Translations under genes and position numbers: made by a program
In this document: positions 21,632 through 31,300 of the stretch, in pieces
How positions within the stretch are numbered: position 1 is the stretch's first letter
How the letters are laid out: every line of letters begins with the position of its first letter
NCBI GenBank assembly: GCA_016712415.1
Contig: JADJRC010000022.1
Location: 1-64,000 of the forward strand
DNA: 64,000 nucleotides
Origin: Lewinellaceae bacterium
GTDB lineage: Bacteria > Bacteroidota > Bacteroidia > Chitinophagales > Saprospiraceae
Reading direction: 5' to 3'
The notes under the pieces: generated by a model
What the model was told of the DNA's origin: nothing
Seen by the model: the letters and a program-made list of their open reading frames with translations, nothing else
The model's database searches: none

Positions 21632-24600
21632 AATTCAGTTTCCGGCCGGGTCTGTTCCCGCGACACCGGGTTCGAGTGTGACGCAGGACTTCCCCGTCGG
21701 CACATCCACCGTGACATTTACGGTAAGCGACCCCTGCGGCAATGCCGCGCAGACCACTATTACGGTAATGGTGGACGATGTGGATGGGCCTGTCATCAAC
21801 GAACCGTTCGGCAATGTTTTTGGCAACCTGCAAACGGTTTGCGACAGCACATTTACTATTCTGAACGCTACCGGCAACTGCGGCAACAGTTTCACCTGGT
21901 ACCGTCCGTTCCGCGACGACGACAATTTCCTCGATTGCTCCGCATACGATGTCACGGAGACCATCAGTAACCCGACGGTACAAAGTGCGATAAATGGTTC
22001 ATTACCATTTATTTACACCAATCCGCCCCTGTTTAACATACACCCGACCACCTTCTTCCCGATCGGCCAAACAACCATTACCTATCTCGCCACCGACGCC
22101 GCCAATAATACCACCACCTGCGCCTTTACAGTTCAAGTGCTGGATACGGAAGCGCCGTCGATCAACTGCCCCGGCAACCAGGAGTTGTCGGTCGCTACGG
22201 GTTGCGTCGATGCGGTGGATGTGCCGAATTATCTGAACGGCGTGCAGGTAACCGATAACTGCCAGAGCAATGTGGTGCTGACGCAAACACCGGCGCCTGG
22301 TACGATGCTTTCCGCCGTGGTCAACCCTGTGGTGGCCGGTCAGGCATTTTTGGTGACGGTGGTCGCCATGGATAGTTTTCCTGCCAACCTGACGTCGGCG
22401 CCCTGCACGTTTACGGTAACCCTGACCGACGGCGACGCGCCGGTCCCCAACGTGCCGATATTGCCGGTTATCACCAGTTTTTGCGGCATTGATACGATAG
22501 AAGCGCCTTCTGCTTCTGATTGCAACGGCAGTGTGCTGGATACCATCTACGGCACGCCTTCGGTCGCGGTGATCGAAATATTGCCTCCCCTGGCGCCGGG
22601 CGGTCCGCCGCGCTACGTCATTGCTGCGGGCAACTACGCCATCACATGGTCGTACACCGACCCCCAGAACAATACGACCACACAATTACAAAGTGTAGAG
22701 ATCATTCCGGACGACAATCCGCCGGTTGCGATTTGTATGCCGCCGTTTTCCGTGAACCTGAATGCTGCGGGGGAATACTCGCCCTCCCTGACCGAGATCG
22801 ATAACGGCAGTTCCGATCCCGACATGTGCGGACCTGTGACGCTCGAACTCGATCCGGCGCTCCTGACCTGCGCCAATCTAAGCGCTCCGGTAAATGTGAC
22901 CTTGACGGTAACCGATGTTTCCGGCAATACCGCCCAGTGCGTGACGCCGGTGACCGTGAATGATGTTACAGCGCCGGTGATCCCGCCCATACCGGCAGAT
23001 ATCACGCTGGAAGCCTGCGCCGTTATTCCGTTGCCGACCAACCTGTCGGCCATAGACAAGTGCGACAACGACGTGACCGTTGTGTTTGTACAGGACACCA
23101 TTTCGTTTACCAATATTTATCAATACACGATTCGCCGTACCTGGACGGCAACCGATGATTCCGGCAACGCCACCACGGGTACGCAAATCATCAATATTGC
23201 CGATGCCCAGGCGCCGGTATTTGCTGCCGCGACGCCGGATACCATTGTTGTGGTCACCGATCTGAATAACCTTAACTGCCTGGATACGGTGGCATTCAAT
23301 GTTTTGCCTTTTGTAACCGACTGCGATTCCACGGCCCTGACCATTACGAACAACCGCACGGGGCAGGGCGCGAATTACAGCGAGATATTGCCGGTGGGCA
23401 CGTATTCACTGGTATTTACCGCACAGGACGGCAGCGGCCATAGCTCGACGCATGAGGTTATATTGGTGGTGGAAGACGGTACGGACCCGATAGCGGCCTG
23501 TATCAATGGCGTAAGCATATCGTTGCAGCCGTCGGGCAGCGTCATCGTCACACCGGCAAACATCAACGCCGGCAGCACCGACAACTGTACCGCGCAGGCT
23601 GATCTGGAATTAAAGATCCAGCGCCTGGACCCGCTTGGGCCAATTGGAAACAGTATCACCTTTACCTGCCCGGACGCCGACGGTATCACACAACATCCCG
23701 TACAGTTGTATGTGACAGACGAAGCGGGCAATGTATCTACCTGCGAAACCTTCATTATTGTGCAGGACAACACGATCCCGGTCATCACCTTCTGTCCGCC
23801 CGGAAAAACGGTGCAATGCACCGACGATCTGTCGCCGGATGCGCAGGGCGCCGCCACCGCTTCGGATAATTGCCTGGTCGGCTCGGTAGCCTACACAGAC
23901 TCCACAGCGGCGGGTACCGGCAATATCTGCACGGTGGTTTTCCGCACCTGGAAAGCGCTCGACCTGTCCGGAAACATGAGCACCTGCCTGCAGGTGTTGA
24001 ATATTCAGGATACGGTGAAACCGGTGTTTACTGTATTTCCGGCAAATGATACCCTGACCTGTACGGACACCTTGCCCGTTGTGCCGGTTGTGCAGGCGAC
24101 TGATAATTGCGACGCCGACGTTCTGATAAGCCTTGTGGTCGACACCATCGACGTCGCGCAGGGCGCCTGTGCCGAGTTCAGTTATACCTTCCGGCGCACC
24201 TGGACTGCCATGGACGACTGCGGCAACACGAGTGTGTACACCCAGCAACTGGTGGTCACGGATGTCATAGCGCCGGCGTTCCCGGGCATGCCCGACACCC
24301 TGATCCTGTTTACTGCCGATTTTCCGCCAAACTTGAACTGCCTGGCGCCGGTATCCTTTGATGCGGAGCAATACCTGAGCGATTGCCAGCCCAACGATTT
24401 TATTACGGTGACGAATAATGCGCCGCACGGCAACGATACCCTCGACATCAGCGGTAATTATACAGTTGGCGAATACACCGTTGAATTTACAGCAACAGAT
24501 GCCTGCGGCAACACCGGAATAGACTCTGTTGTCGTAATTATCAAGGATAACAGTATACCTACGGTGCTTTGCAACAACAATGTGGTCGTCGCCTTGGGAA

Positions 24601-26723
24601 CCAATGGAATGGCTACCCTCAGCCCCGGCGATATTGACCTCGGCAGTACGGATAATTGTGGTATCGATACGATGTTCCTGTCGGCCGGCACATTCGACTG
24701 CAGTAACCTGGGACTTAACCCGGTGACCCTGACCGTAGTAGATGCTGCCGGAAACGCCAATTTTTGCACCGTTACGATAAACGTCACGCCGGGCACCGGC
24801 GGTGCAGGCTTCAGCCTGACCGTGACCGGTACCCCTGAGTCCTCCTTCGGCGTCGGCGACGGTGCTGCGCTGGCGGTTGCTACGGGCGGTTCGGGTCAGT
24901 TCTCCTATACCTGGAGCAATGGCGCCACGACGCCCGGTATTTCGGGGCTTTCTGCCGGTGTTTACACCGTAACGGTGGTGGATTCCATCGGCGGTTGCAC
25001 CGTGGTGGATACGGCAGTGGTAGATTTCGGGCCCTCCCTTGCGCTGACGATCGGCGGCGGCTCCGGTTGCCAGGAACAGACCATTTCAGTGCCTGTTTCT
25101 GTGGGTAATTTCTTCAATATCAACGGCTTTTCCTTTACCGTGCATGTCGATCTGGACAGCGTCGGTACGATTCTGGGCATAACGCCCGGCAGTATCAATC
25201 CGCTGATTGCAGACAGCCTCAGTGCCAACGTACTGCCCGGCAATAACCTGGGTATCAACTGGTCGGACACCGCGCTGACGCTTCCCGGAAACACCATATT
25301 GTTCTATGTAGACGTGCAACTCGGTTCCGCGACGGTCGGTTCTGCCAGTCCGCTGGTCATAACCGATACGCCGGTCGGCCTTCAGTTTACGCAGGACAGC
25401 AGCGGCATCGACGTAATTGTGGATATGGTTGGCATTCAAAACGACACCATTACGATTACCTGTGCTGTTGGCGCCGATCTTCAGGTAGGCGGTGACATCC
25501 AGACCTGGCGCGTTCCGACATTTCCGGTACCGGGCGTGGATGTGTCCCTGACAGGAACGCTCCTGGCCAACCAGACGACCGACCTCACGGGTACGTACCT
25601 GTTCGACGTTGCGCTCAATGCCAGCACTACGGTCAGGTGTTTTAAAGAAACGGTAGGCAATGCCGGTATCACCGGCGCCGATATCCTGTTGGTCAAGCGC
25701 CATGTGTTGAATATACAACCGCTCACTTCGCCTTACCAATTCGTGGCGGCGGATGTCAGCGGCGAGGGCAACCTTTCGATACTCGACTATGCGCGTATCC
25801 AGGAAGTTGCGCTCGGCACAAAACAGCAGATCACAGGCTCTCCCGACTGGAAATTCATCCCGAAATCGTACGTGTTCCCGACGCCCCTTCCGCTGAGCGT
25901 AAAACCGCCGGACAGCATCAGCCACATGCCGGTGGACATGAATTATCTCGACGACGACTTTGTGGCGGTGCGTATGGGCGACGTGAACGGCAATATCATT
26001 CCGAGTTTTACAAACGATGATGTGGACGACAGGAGTAGTGAAATATTCCGGTTCCGGTTGGACGACCATGCGTTTGCTGCGGGCGATCTGCTTACGGTAC
26101 CCTTCCGCGCATCGGGCTTCACAGACCGTTCCGGCTACCAGATGACGGTTAATTTCGACCCTGCTGTGCTCGAACTGACGAATGTAATCCCGGGCGTGCT
26201 GCCCGAAATGGACGCCTCCAATTTTGGTACAGCCTACCTTTCAGAAGGGATGCTGAGCACCCTTTGGGTCAGTGCCATGCCGAAAACGGTTCAGGATGGA
26301 GAGATGTTGTTTGCGCTGACATTCAAGGTGTTACGAGACGGCAAATCACTGGCCGATGTGCTGCGCCCCGGCTCGGAAGTGACGCGTGCGGAAGCCTACG
26401 ACCGGGATGGCGGCGCGATGAAGATCGATTTTGATTTTGTACACGACAATGTTCCAACGGCTGCTTTTGCCTTGTATCAGAACCAGCCGAACCCGTTCGG
26501 CAGCAGCACGGTGATCGGTTTCCGGTTGCCGGAGTCAGCGCCTGCCGTTTTGCGCATCTTCGACGCTTCAGGCCGTCAGGTGAAAATGCAGACAGGTTAC
26601 TACGACCGGGGGTACCATGAGGTAACCGTTGAAAAGTCCGAACTCGGCGGGCCGGGGGTATATTATTACGAACTGAAAACAGCGCGTGCTGCGGACCGGA
26701 AGAAGATGGTTGTGGTGGAGTAA
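21576..26723 (+). CDS. Giant T9SS surface protein 2, C-terminal segment
   Basis: This continues the preceding frame after a one-base shift near 21600; the first ATG of this frame (21576) is not a real start. About 1050 residues of HYR-type repeats (DACGNT, DNCG, TATDxxGN) are followed by a SprB-like repeat (YTWSNGATTPGISGLSAGVY, about 24900-24970). A cohesin-like domain comes next (about 25050-25440). Then there is a dockerin-like pair (ITGADILLVKRHVLN and DVSGEGNLSILD, about 25660-25810), a conserved FIPKSYVFP linker, a second cohesin-like domain (about 26050-26420) and a T9SS sorting domain (LYQNQPNPFGSSTVIGF, DASGRQ, YYYELKT, KKMVVVE). The C-terminal cassette has the same order as in giants 1 and 3. 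No enzyme motif is visible. The role is probably surface adhesion or scaffolding, by inference. Confidence 0.9.
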   Translation: MCPTARTPSGLSFFDMTYEIQFPAGSVPATPGSSVTQDFPVGTSTVTFTVSDPCGNAAQTTITVMVDDVDGPVINEPFGNVFGNLQTVCDSTFTILNATGNCGNSFTWYRPFRDDDNFLDCSAYDVTETISNPTVQSAINGSLPFIYTNPPLFNIHPTTFFPIGQTTITYLATDAANNTTTCAFTVQVLDTEAPSINCPGNQELSVATGCVDAVDVPNYLNGVQVTDNCQSNVVLTQTPAPGTMLSAVVNPVVAGQAFLVTVVAMDSFPANLTSAPCTFTVTLTDGDAPVPNVPILPVITSFCGIDTIEAPSASDCNGSVLDTIYGTPSVAVIEILPPLAPGGPPRYVIAAGNYAITWSYTDPQNNTTTQLQSVEIIPDDNPPVAICMPPFSVNLNAAGEYSPSLTEIDNGSSDPDMCGPVTLELDPALLTCANLSAPVNVTLTVTDVSGNTAQCVTPVTVNDVTAPVIPPIPADITLEACAVIPLPTNLSAIDKCDNDVTVVFVQDTISFTNIYQYTIRRTWTATDDSGNATTGTQIINIADAQAPVFAAATPDTIVVVTDLNNLNCLDTVAFNVLPFVTDCDSTALTITNNRTGQGANYSEILPVGTYSLVFTAQDGSGHSSTHEVILVVEDGTDPIAACINGVSISLQPSGSVIVTPANINAGSTDNCTAQADLELKIQRLDPLGPIGNSITFTCPDADGITQHPVQLYVTDEAGNVSTCETFIIVQDNTIPVITFCPPGKTVQCTDDLSPDAQGAATASDNCLVGSVAYTDSTAAGTGNICTVVFRTWKALDLSGNMSTCLQVLNIQDTVKPVFTVFPANDTLTCTDTLPVVPVVQATDNCDADVLISLVVDTIDVAQGACAEFSYTFRRTWTAMDDCGNTSVYTQQLVVTDVIAPAFPGMPDTLILFTADFPPNLNCLAPVSFDAEQYLSDCQPNDFITVTNNAPHGNDTLDISGNYTVGEYTVEFTATDACGNTGIDSVVVIIKDNSIPTVLCNNNVVVALGTNGMATLSPGDIDLGSTDNCGIDTMFLSAGTFDCSNLGLNPVTLTVVDAAGNANFCTVTINVTPGTGGAGFSLTVTGTPESSFGVGDGAALAVATGGSGQFSYTWSNGATTPGISGLSAGVYTVTVVDSIGGCTVVDTAVVDFGPSLALTIGGGSGCQEQTISVPVSVGNFFNINGFSFTVHVDLDSVGTILGITPGSINPLIADSLSANVLPGNNLGINWSDTALTLPGNTILFYVDVQLGSATVGSASPLVITDTPVGLQFTQDSSGIDVIVDMVGIQNDTITITCAVGADLQVGGDIQTWRVPTFPVPGVDVSLTGTLLANQTTDLTGTYLFDVALNASTTVRCFKETVGNAGITGADILLVKRHVLNIQPLTSPYQFVAADVSGEGNLSILDYARIQEVALGTKQQITGSPDWKFIPKSYVFPTPLPLSVKPPDSISHMPVDMNYLDDDFVAVRMGDVNGNIIPSFTNDDVDDRSSEIFRFRLDDHAFAAGDLLTVPFRASGFTDRSGYQMTVNFDPAVLELTNVIPGVLPEMDASNFGTAYLSEGMLSTLWVSAMPKTVQDGEMLFALTFKVLRDGKSLADVLRPGSEVTRAEAYDRDGGAMKIDFDFVHDNVPTAAFALYQNQPNPFGSSTVIGFRLPESAPAVLRIFDASGRQVKMQTGYYDRGYHEVTVEKSELGGPGVYYYELKTARAADRKKMVVVE

Positions 26724-26728
26724 GGTAA

Positions 26729-26880
26729 CATGAGTCATCCCGAATTTATTTCCCGCAGATTACCGCAGAAAAAAACCGCAGATTACCGCAGATTTAGGAA
26801 TATTCTGCGCATTTCTGCGCGTTTTTTCTGCGGTAATCTGCGGGAAACACACTACCATACGAAATTCGGGATGACTCATG
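26729..26880. repeat. Nested inverted repeat (152 bp) directly after giant gene 2
   Basis: An outer perfect 19-bp inverted repeat (26729-26747 with 26862-26880) encloses an inner perfect 26-bp inverted repeat (26749-26774 with 26822-26847). The inner arm reads TTTCCCGCAGATTACCGCAG followed by A6. The loop holds further CCGCAGATT and TCTGCGC copies. It lies 5 bases after the stop codon of giant gene 2. A close relative lies at 51743-51843, so this is a dispersed element. It could be a MITE or REP-like element, and it could also end transcription. Confidence 0.9.
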
Positions 26881-27015
26881 TTGCACCCCGCCTGCCTTCA
26901 TTTCACACACCCCCAATACCCTTGATTTGATCACTTCTGATAAATCTGAAAGATATCTTCCGTATTAAGTTTTCCGAAAGTTTGCCAATGCTGCACAGAT
27001 TTCGCGCGGCGGCTC

Positions 27016-27023
27016 TATTTTTG
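27016..27023 (+). promoter_or_regulatory. Candidate Bacteroidota -7 promoter element upstream of giant gene 3
   Basis: TATTTTTG fits the Bacteroidota -7 consensus TAnnTTTG exactly. No good TTTG element is found at the usual 19-21 bases upstream, so support is limited. It would give a leader of about 200 bases before the start at 27234. The rest of the 26881-27233 gap holds only a possible 23-codon frame and the short palindrome CCGGCGCGCCGG near 27189. Confidence 0.3.
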
Positions 27024-27052
27024 CAGCACTGTAATTTTAATCCTTTAATCTC

Positions 27053-27124
27053 ATGATTACTTTGACCTCGTACGAGCAGTTTTCCCGGTTTCCCCTGCTG
27101 CGCCTGCAGCCGGTCATTACCTGA
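27053..27124 (+). CDS. Possible 23-residue leader ORF upstream of giant gene 3
   Basis: A short frame from ATG at 27053 encodes 23 residues (MITLTSYEQFSRF then PLLRLQPVIT) and ends 109 bases before the giant gene. It lies about 30 bases downstream of the TATTTTTG element. It matches nothing I recognise and may be chance. Confidence 0.15.
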   Translation: MITLTSYEQFSRFPLLRLQPVIT

Positions 27125-27233
27125 AAAGATTTCGATTCCAGCGCAAAGTATCACCATCCCGATGCTGAAAATAATGCGGTAGCCGTTTTCCGGCGCGCCG
27201 GTTTTCCTGTTTGCCTAATCACAAATCTTTCTC

Positions 27234-27377
27234 ATGAAAAGAGCTGTACTCCTGATCATCGCTGTCTTCGCCTGTCTGGAATTATTCAGTCAATTGCCGG
27301 CGGTACAAACGCTTCCCTTTGCTCAAAACTGGTCGAATACCGCCCAACTCAGCGTCACCGACGACTGGTCGGGGTAG
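27234..27377 (+). CDS. Giant T9SS surface protein 3, N-terminal fragment with signal peptide
   Basis: ATG at 27234 starts MKRAVLLIIAVFACLELFSQ, a clear Sec signal peptide. The frame stops at a TAG at 27375 immediately after the run of G at 27371-27374. One additional G there restores a frame that continues without a break as SGVAGIIGFRGDAITG. The fragment is therefore the true N-terminus of the giant whose main body follows, separated by a probable homopolymer error. An automatic annotation that starts at the next ATG would lose the signal peptide. Confidence 0.75.
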   Translation: MKRAVLLIIAVFACLELFSQLPAVQTLPFAQNWSNTAQLSVTDDWSG

Positions 27378-28345
27378 CCGGTATCATTGGTTTCCGCGGT
27401 GATGCCATCACCGGCGCCACCGGCGCAGACCCGCAAACCCTGCTCGCCGACGACAACCCCGGCGTGGTGGACGTGAACGTCAACCAGACGAATCCCAACA
27501 CCAACACGACAGGCGGTGTGACGGAATTTGAAATTGCGGATCCTGTGGTGGCAATGCAAGGTTCGGGAACGGCCGATGCGCCTTACCTGCTCATCGGCAT
27601 CAACACCACCTGCCTGGCCAACATCACCGTGGCATACAACGTGCGCGATATCGACGGCTCGGCAGATAATGCCGTGCAACAGGTCGCGTTGCAATACCGG
27701 GTCGGCAACTCGGGCAACTACGTCAACATACCCGCCGCCTATATCGCCGACGCGACCACCGGGCCGAGCATTGCTACCCTGGTCACCGCGATCAGTGTAA
27801 CGCTGCCGGCCGATGCCAACAACCAGCCGGAGGTTTATCTCCGGATCATGACGACCAACGCTGCCGGCAACGACGAGTGGGTCGGGATTGACGATATATC
27901 GATCAGCGGCTCGCCTGCGGTGAGTTCGGCGGTGATCAGTGGCGACGGCAACTTCTGCATCAGCGGAAATCTGCCGATAACGGTAAATATTACGGGCGGG
28001 ACGGGGCCTTATACGGTAAACTTCACAGAAGGATTTGCCGGATATATGGCGGCAAACTATAACAGTGGCGATATTATTTCGCAACCGGTAGCGTTTACCT
28101 CCATGTTTACCCTGACTTCGGTAACGGATGCCGGCGGTTGTGCCGCTGCAAACCTGAGCGGTACGGCTACTGCCTTCGTGTCACAGACCCTGCCAAGTGT
28201 CACGGTGGTTTCCCAAAGTAATCCTACCTGTGCCAACAACGACGGCGCCATAGACATCAGTGTAACCGGCGGTCAGCCGCCGTACACATATTCCTGGACA
28301 ACAGGCGACGGTAACGGGCAAATGCTACTGCCGAAGACCAAATGA
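27374..28345 (+). CDS. Giant T9SS surface protein 3, second fragment
   Basis: This is the open frame following the probable base loss at 27371-27374; the first internal ATG is at 27464. It encodes a beta-rich N-terminal domain ending NDEWVGIDDISI, a pattern found at the N-terminus of many Bacteroidota secreted proteins. An Ig-like stretch and the start of a SprB-like repeat follow (PPYTYSWTTGDGNG). The frame is lost near 28320. The next frame reads ATAEDQMTLGAGTY, and a second break near 28368 leads to VASDFNGCEG. Both changes fit single missing bases. The three losses in this gene add up to one codon, so a single intact protein is the simplest reading. Confidence 0.75.
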   Translation, partial: VAGIIGFRGDAITGATGADPQTLLADDNPGVVDVNVNQTNPNTNTTGGVTEFEIADPVVAMQGSGTADAPYLLIGINTTCLANITVAYNVRDIDGSADNAVQQVALQYRVGNSGNYVNIPAAYIADATTGPSIATLVTAISVTLPADANNQPEVYLRIMTTNAAGNDEWVGIDDISISGSPAVSSAVISGDGNFCISGNLPITVNITGGTGPYTVNFTEGFAGYMAANYNSGDIISQPVAFTSMFTLTSVTDAGGCAAANLSGTATAFVSQTLPSVTVVSQSNPTCANNDGAIDISVTGGQPPYTYSWTTGDGNGQMLLPKTK

Positions 28346-28370
28346 CCCTGGGTGCAGGCACCTACCGCAG

Positions 28371-31300
28371 GTAGCAAGCGATTTTAACGGTTGTGAAGGC
28401 AGCACTACAGCGACCCTTACCCAACCACCAGGCTGCAACTGCGATATCGACATCACGGATATTGCCACTACCCCCGCAACCTGCCCCAACGACACAGACG
28501 GCTCGATCACCATCACGGCGGTTTGTACAACCTGCCTCGCGATCGAATACTCCATCGACGGTGTGAACTATCAGCCGGGTAACGTATTCAGCGGCCTCGC
28601 GGCGGGCAACTACACCGCTTATGCGCGCGACACCGACAATGCAGACTGCACGGCCAGCACGCCGGTGACCGTTCCGGTCAGCGACGACGTACCGCCCGTC
28701 TTCGACGCACCTTTGCCGGTTAACATCACGGTTTCCTGCTCCGACCCGCTGCCTCCCGTTCCGGTGCTCACCGCAAGCGATAACGTGGACCCTGTTGTGG
28801 AAGTGACGGTGGGCGCCACGCTCCTCGATGGAGACTGCCCGCAGGAACTGTTTTTTACCTATACCTGGACGGCTACCGACGACTGTGGCAACACCGCTAC
28901 GGTCACACAGACGGTCACCGTGGTAGACGACACCCCGCCCGTGTTCAACCAGCCCCTTTCGCCGTCAGAACTCACGGTTGCCTGCTCCGATCCGCTGCCC
29001 CTGGCGCCGAACGTCACGGCCTCCGATGCCTGCGACCCCGGCAGTGTTCCACCCGTGATCTTCATCAATGAAATACACTACGACAACGTCGGCACCGATG
29101 CCGGCGAGTTTATCGAAATAGCGGGTACGGCGGGCCTCGACCTGTCGCAATACCAGTTGGTGCTGTACAATGGAAACGGTGGCGTCACTTACGACATCAT
29201 GACCCTGAGCGGTACGATCGACAATGAAGGCTCGGGCTTTGGCGCGGTTTCCTTCCCGTATCCGGTCAACGGTATCCAGAACGGGGCGCCCGACGGCATG
29301 GCCCTTATACAGTTGCCGAATACCGTGATCCAGTTCCTGAGTTATGAAGGCTCCTTTGTGGCCCAGAACGGCCCGGCGACGGGCATGACATCCAGCGACA
29401 TCGGTGTTGCCGAAGAACCGGCCCCTGCCATCGGCCTTTCCCTGCAACTGACCGGCGCCGGACAACAATACGGAAATTTCACATGGACAGGACCTGCCGC
29501 GCAAAGTCCCGGTTCGCTAAATGCAGGCCAGTCGCTCAGCCCCCTGCCCGGCGTTATCCAGGCGGTGTTGATGGAGACTTCCATGATGGGCGACTGTGCC
29601 GGAGAAATGACCGTAATGCGTATGTGGACGGCCACGGATGCCTGCGGCAACAGCACGGTATTGATGCAAACCATCCATGTGGTAGACGATGTGGCGCCCG
29701 CTTTTGTGCCGCCCATACCCCAGGACATCACGATCAGTTGCAGCGACCCGGTACCGCCGGCCGCCAACCTGCTGGCAACCGACTTGTGCGACGACGGCAG
29801 CGGCAGCGCGTCTATGGTCTGGATCAATGAAATACACTATGATAACGTCGGCGGCGACGTCGGCGAGTTTATCGAAGTAGCCGGCACGGCGGGTGTGGAC
29901 CTGTCTGCCTATTCCATTTTCCTGTACAATGGCGCGGGTGGCGGCACCTACGGCTCGATGAGCCTGAGCGGCGTTATCCCGAACCAGAGCAACGGTTTTG
30001 GAACCCTTTCTTTCTCGTACCCGGTCAACGGACTCCAAAACGGCGCTCCCGACGGACTGGCGCTCGTGACGGGTGGCATGGTGGTGCAGTTCCTGAGTTA
30101 CGAAGGCACGTTTACGGCTGTAGGCGGTCCGGCAAACGGCATGTTATCGACAGATATCGGCGTTTTGGAAGACGGCAACAACGCCATCGGCACCTCGTTG
30201 CAGTTGAGCGGTACCGGCAACAAGTACAGCGACTTTGTCTGGAACGCACCCGCAACGGCCACCTCCGGCGCCGTCAACAACAACCAGTTCTTTATCGCCG
30301 TTCCGGTGGGCCTTCAGGTGACCTTCAACGAGGTCAATACCAAAGGCTCGGACCCGGCCAACTGTAATTTCTACAACTACACGATCACGCGCAGCTGGTC
30401 GGTGGAAGACGACTGCGGCAACGTGAACAACCTGGTTCAGGTTATCACGGTGCAGGATGCCACGCCGCCGGCCTTCAACGGCGTTCCGGCAAACGTTACG
30501 CTTTCCTGTTCAGATGCCATTCCGGCCGTCCCGACGGGCGTTACGGTTTCGGACAATTGTTCGGCAACCACACCGATCGTTTTCAACCAGGTCAGCACCA
30601 AAGGCGCCAGCCCGGCAGCCTGCAATTTTTACACTTATACCATTACGCGTACCTGGACCTCGGTCGATGTGTGCGGTAATGTCGGAACGGCCACCCAGGT
30701 GATTACCGTTCAGGACGTTGTGGCGCCTACCGTTTCCTGCCAGAACATTACGGTCGGACTGAACACCTTCGGCAACGTTACGATTAGCCCCGCTTCGGTG
30801 GGTTATTCGGCCGGCGACAACTGCGCAGGTCCGGAAAACCTGACGCTGCTGACTGCTCCCGTGACCTTCACCTGCGCACAGGCGGGCACGACCCAGCAAT
30901 ATACGGTCCAGGTCAGCGATCCCTGCAACAATACGGGTTCCTGCACGGCTCAGGTAACCATCCAGCCGTTCCCGCGCTGCGTTCCGAAGATACTGATCTC
31001 CGACGCCTGCGTATGTAAAAACAACGCCACCAACCTTGCCAACGGCCAGTTTGGCGAAACGATCAAGATCGAATCGCTGGCCGGGAAAGTTTGGACGGTA
31101 ACGGCTGTCAGCGGCCTGTACGCGGCTTCCAGCCCGCCGCCGCCCGCCGCGCCCGTCGCGATAACGGTGGGTACACAGTTTGTGGAAAACCCGCTCAACA
31201 GCGGCGACTACTTCCTCAGCGGCATCCATATCGACGACCTCGGCTACACCATCACCGTGCAAAGCGCAACCGGTGAAGTACTGACCATCGGCAACTCCTG

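Noticed and set aside
26730..26930. 66-codon frame after giant gene 2
   Set aside because: It lies within the nested inverted repeat and reflects its sequence only.
2480..28370. Programmed ribosomal frameshifting in the giant genes
   Set aside because: Shifts occur in different directions at unrelated sites, without slippery heptamers plus pseudoknots, and unrelated genes in the window show the same kind of slips.
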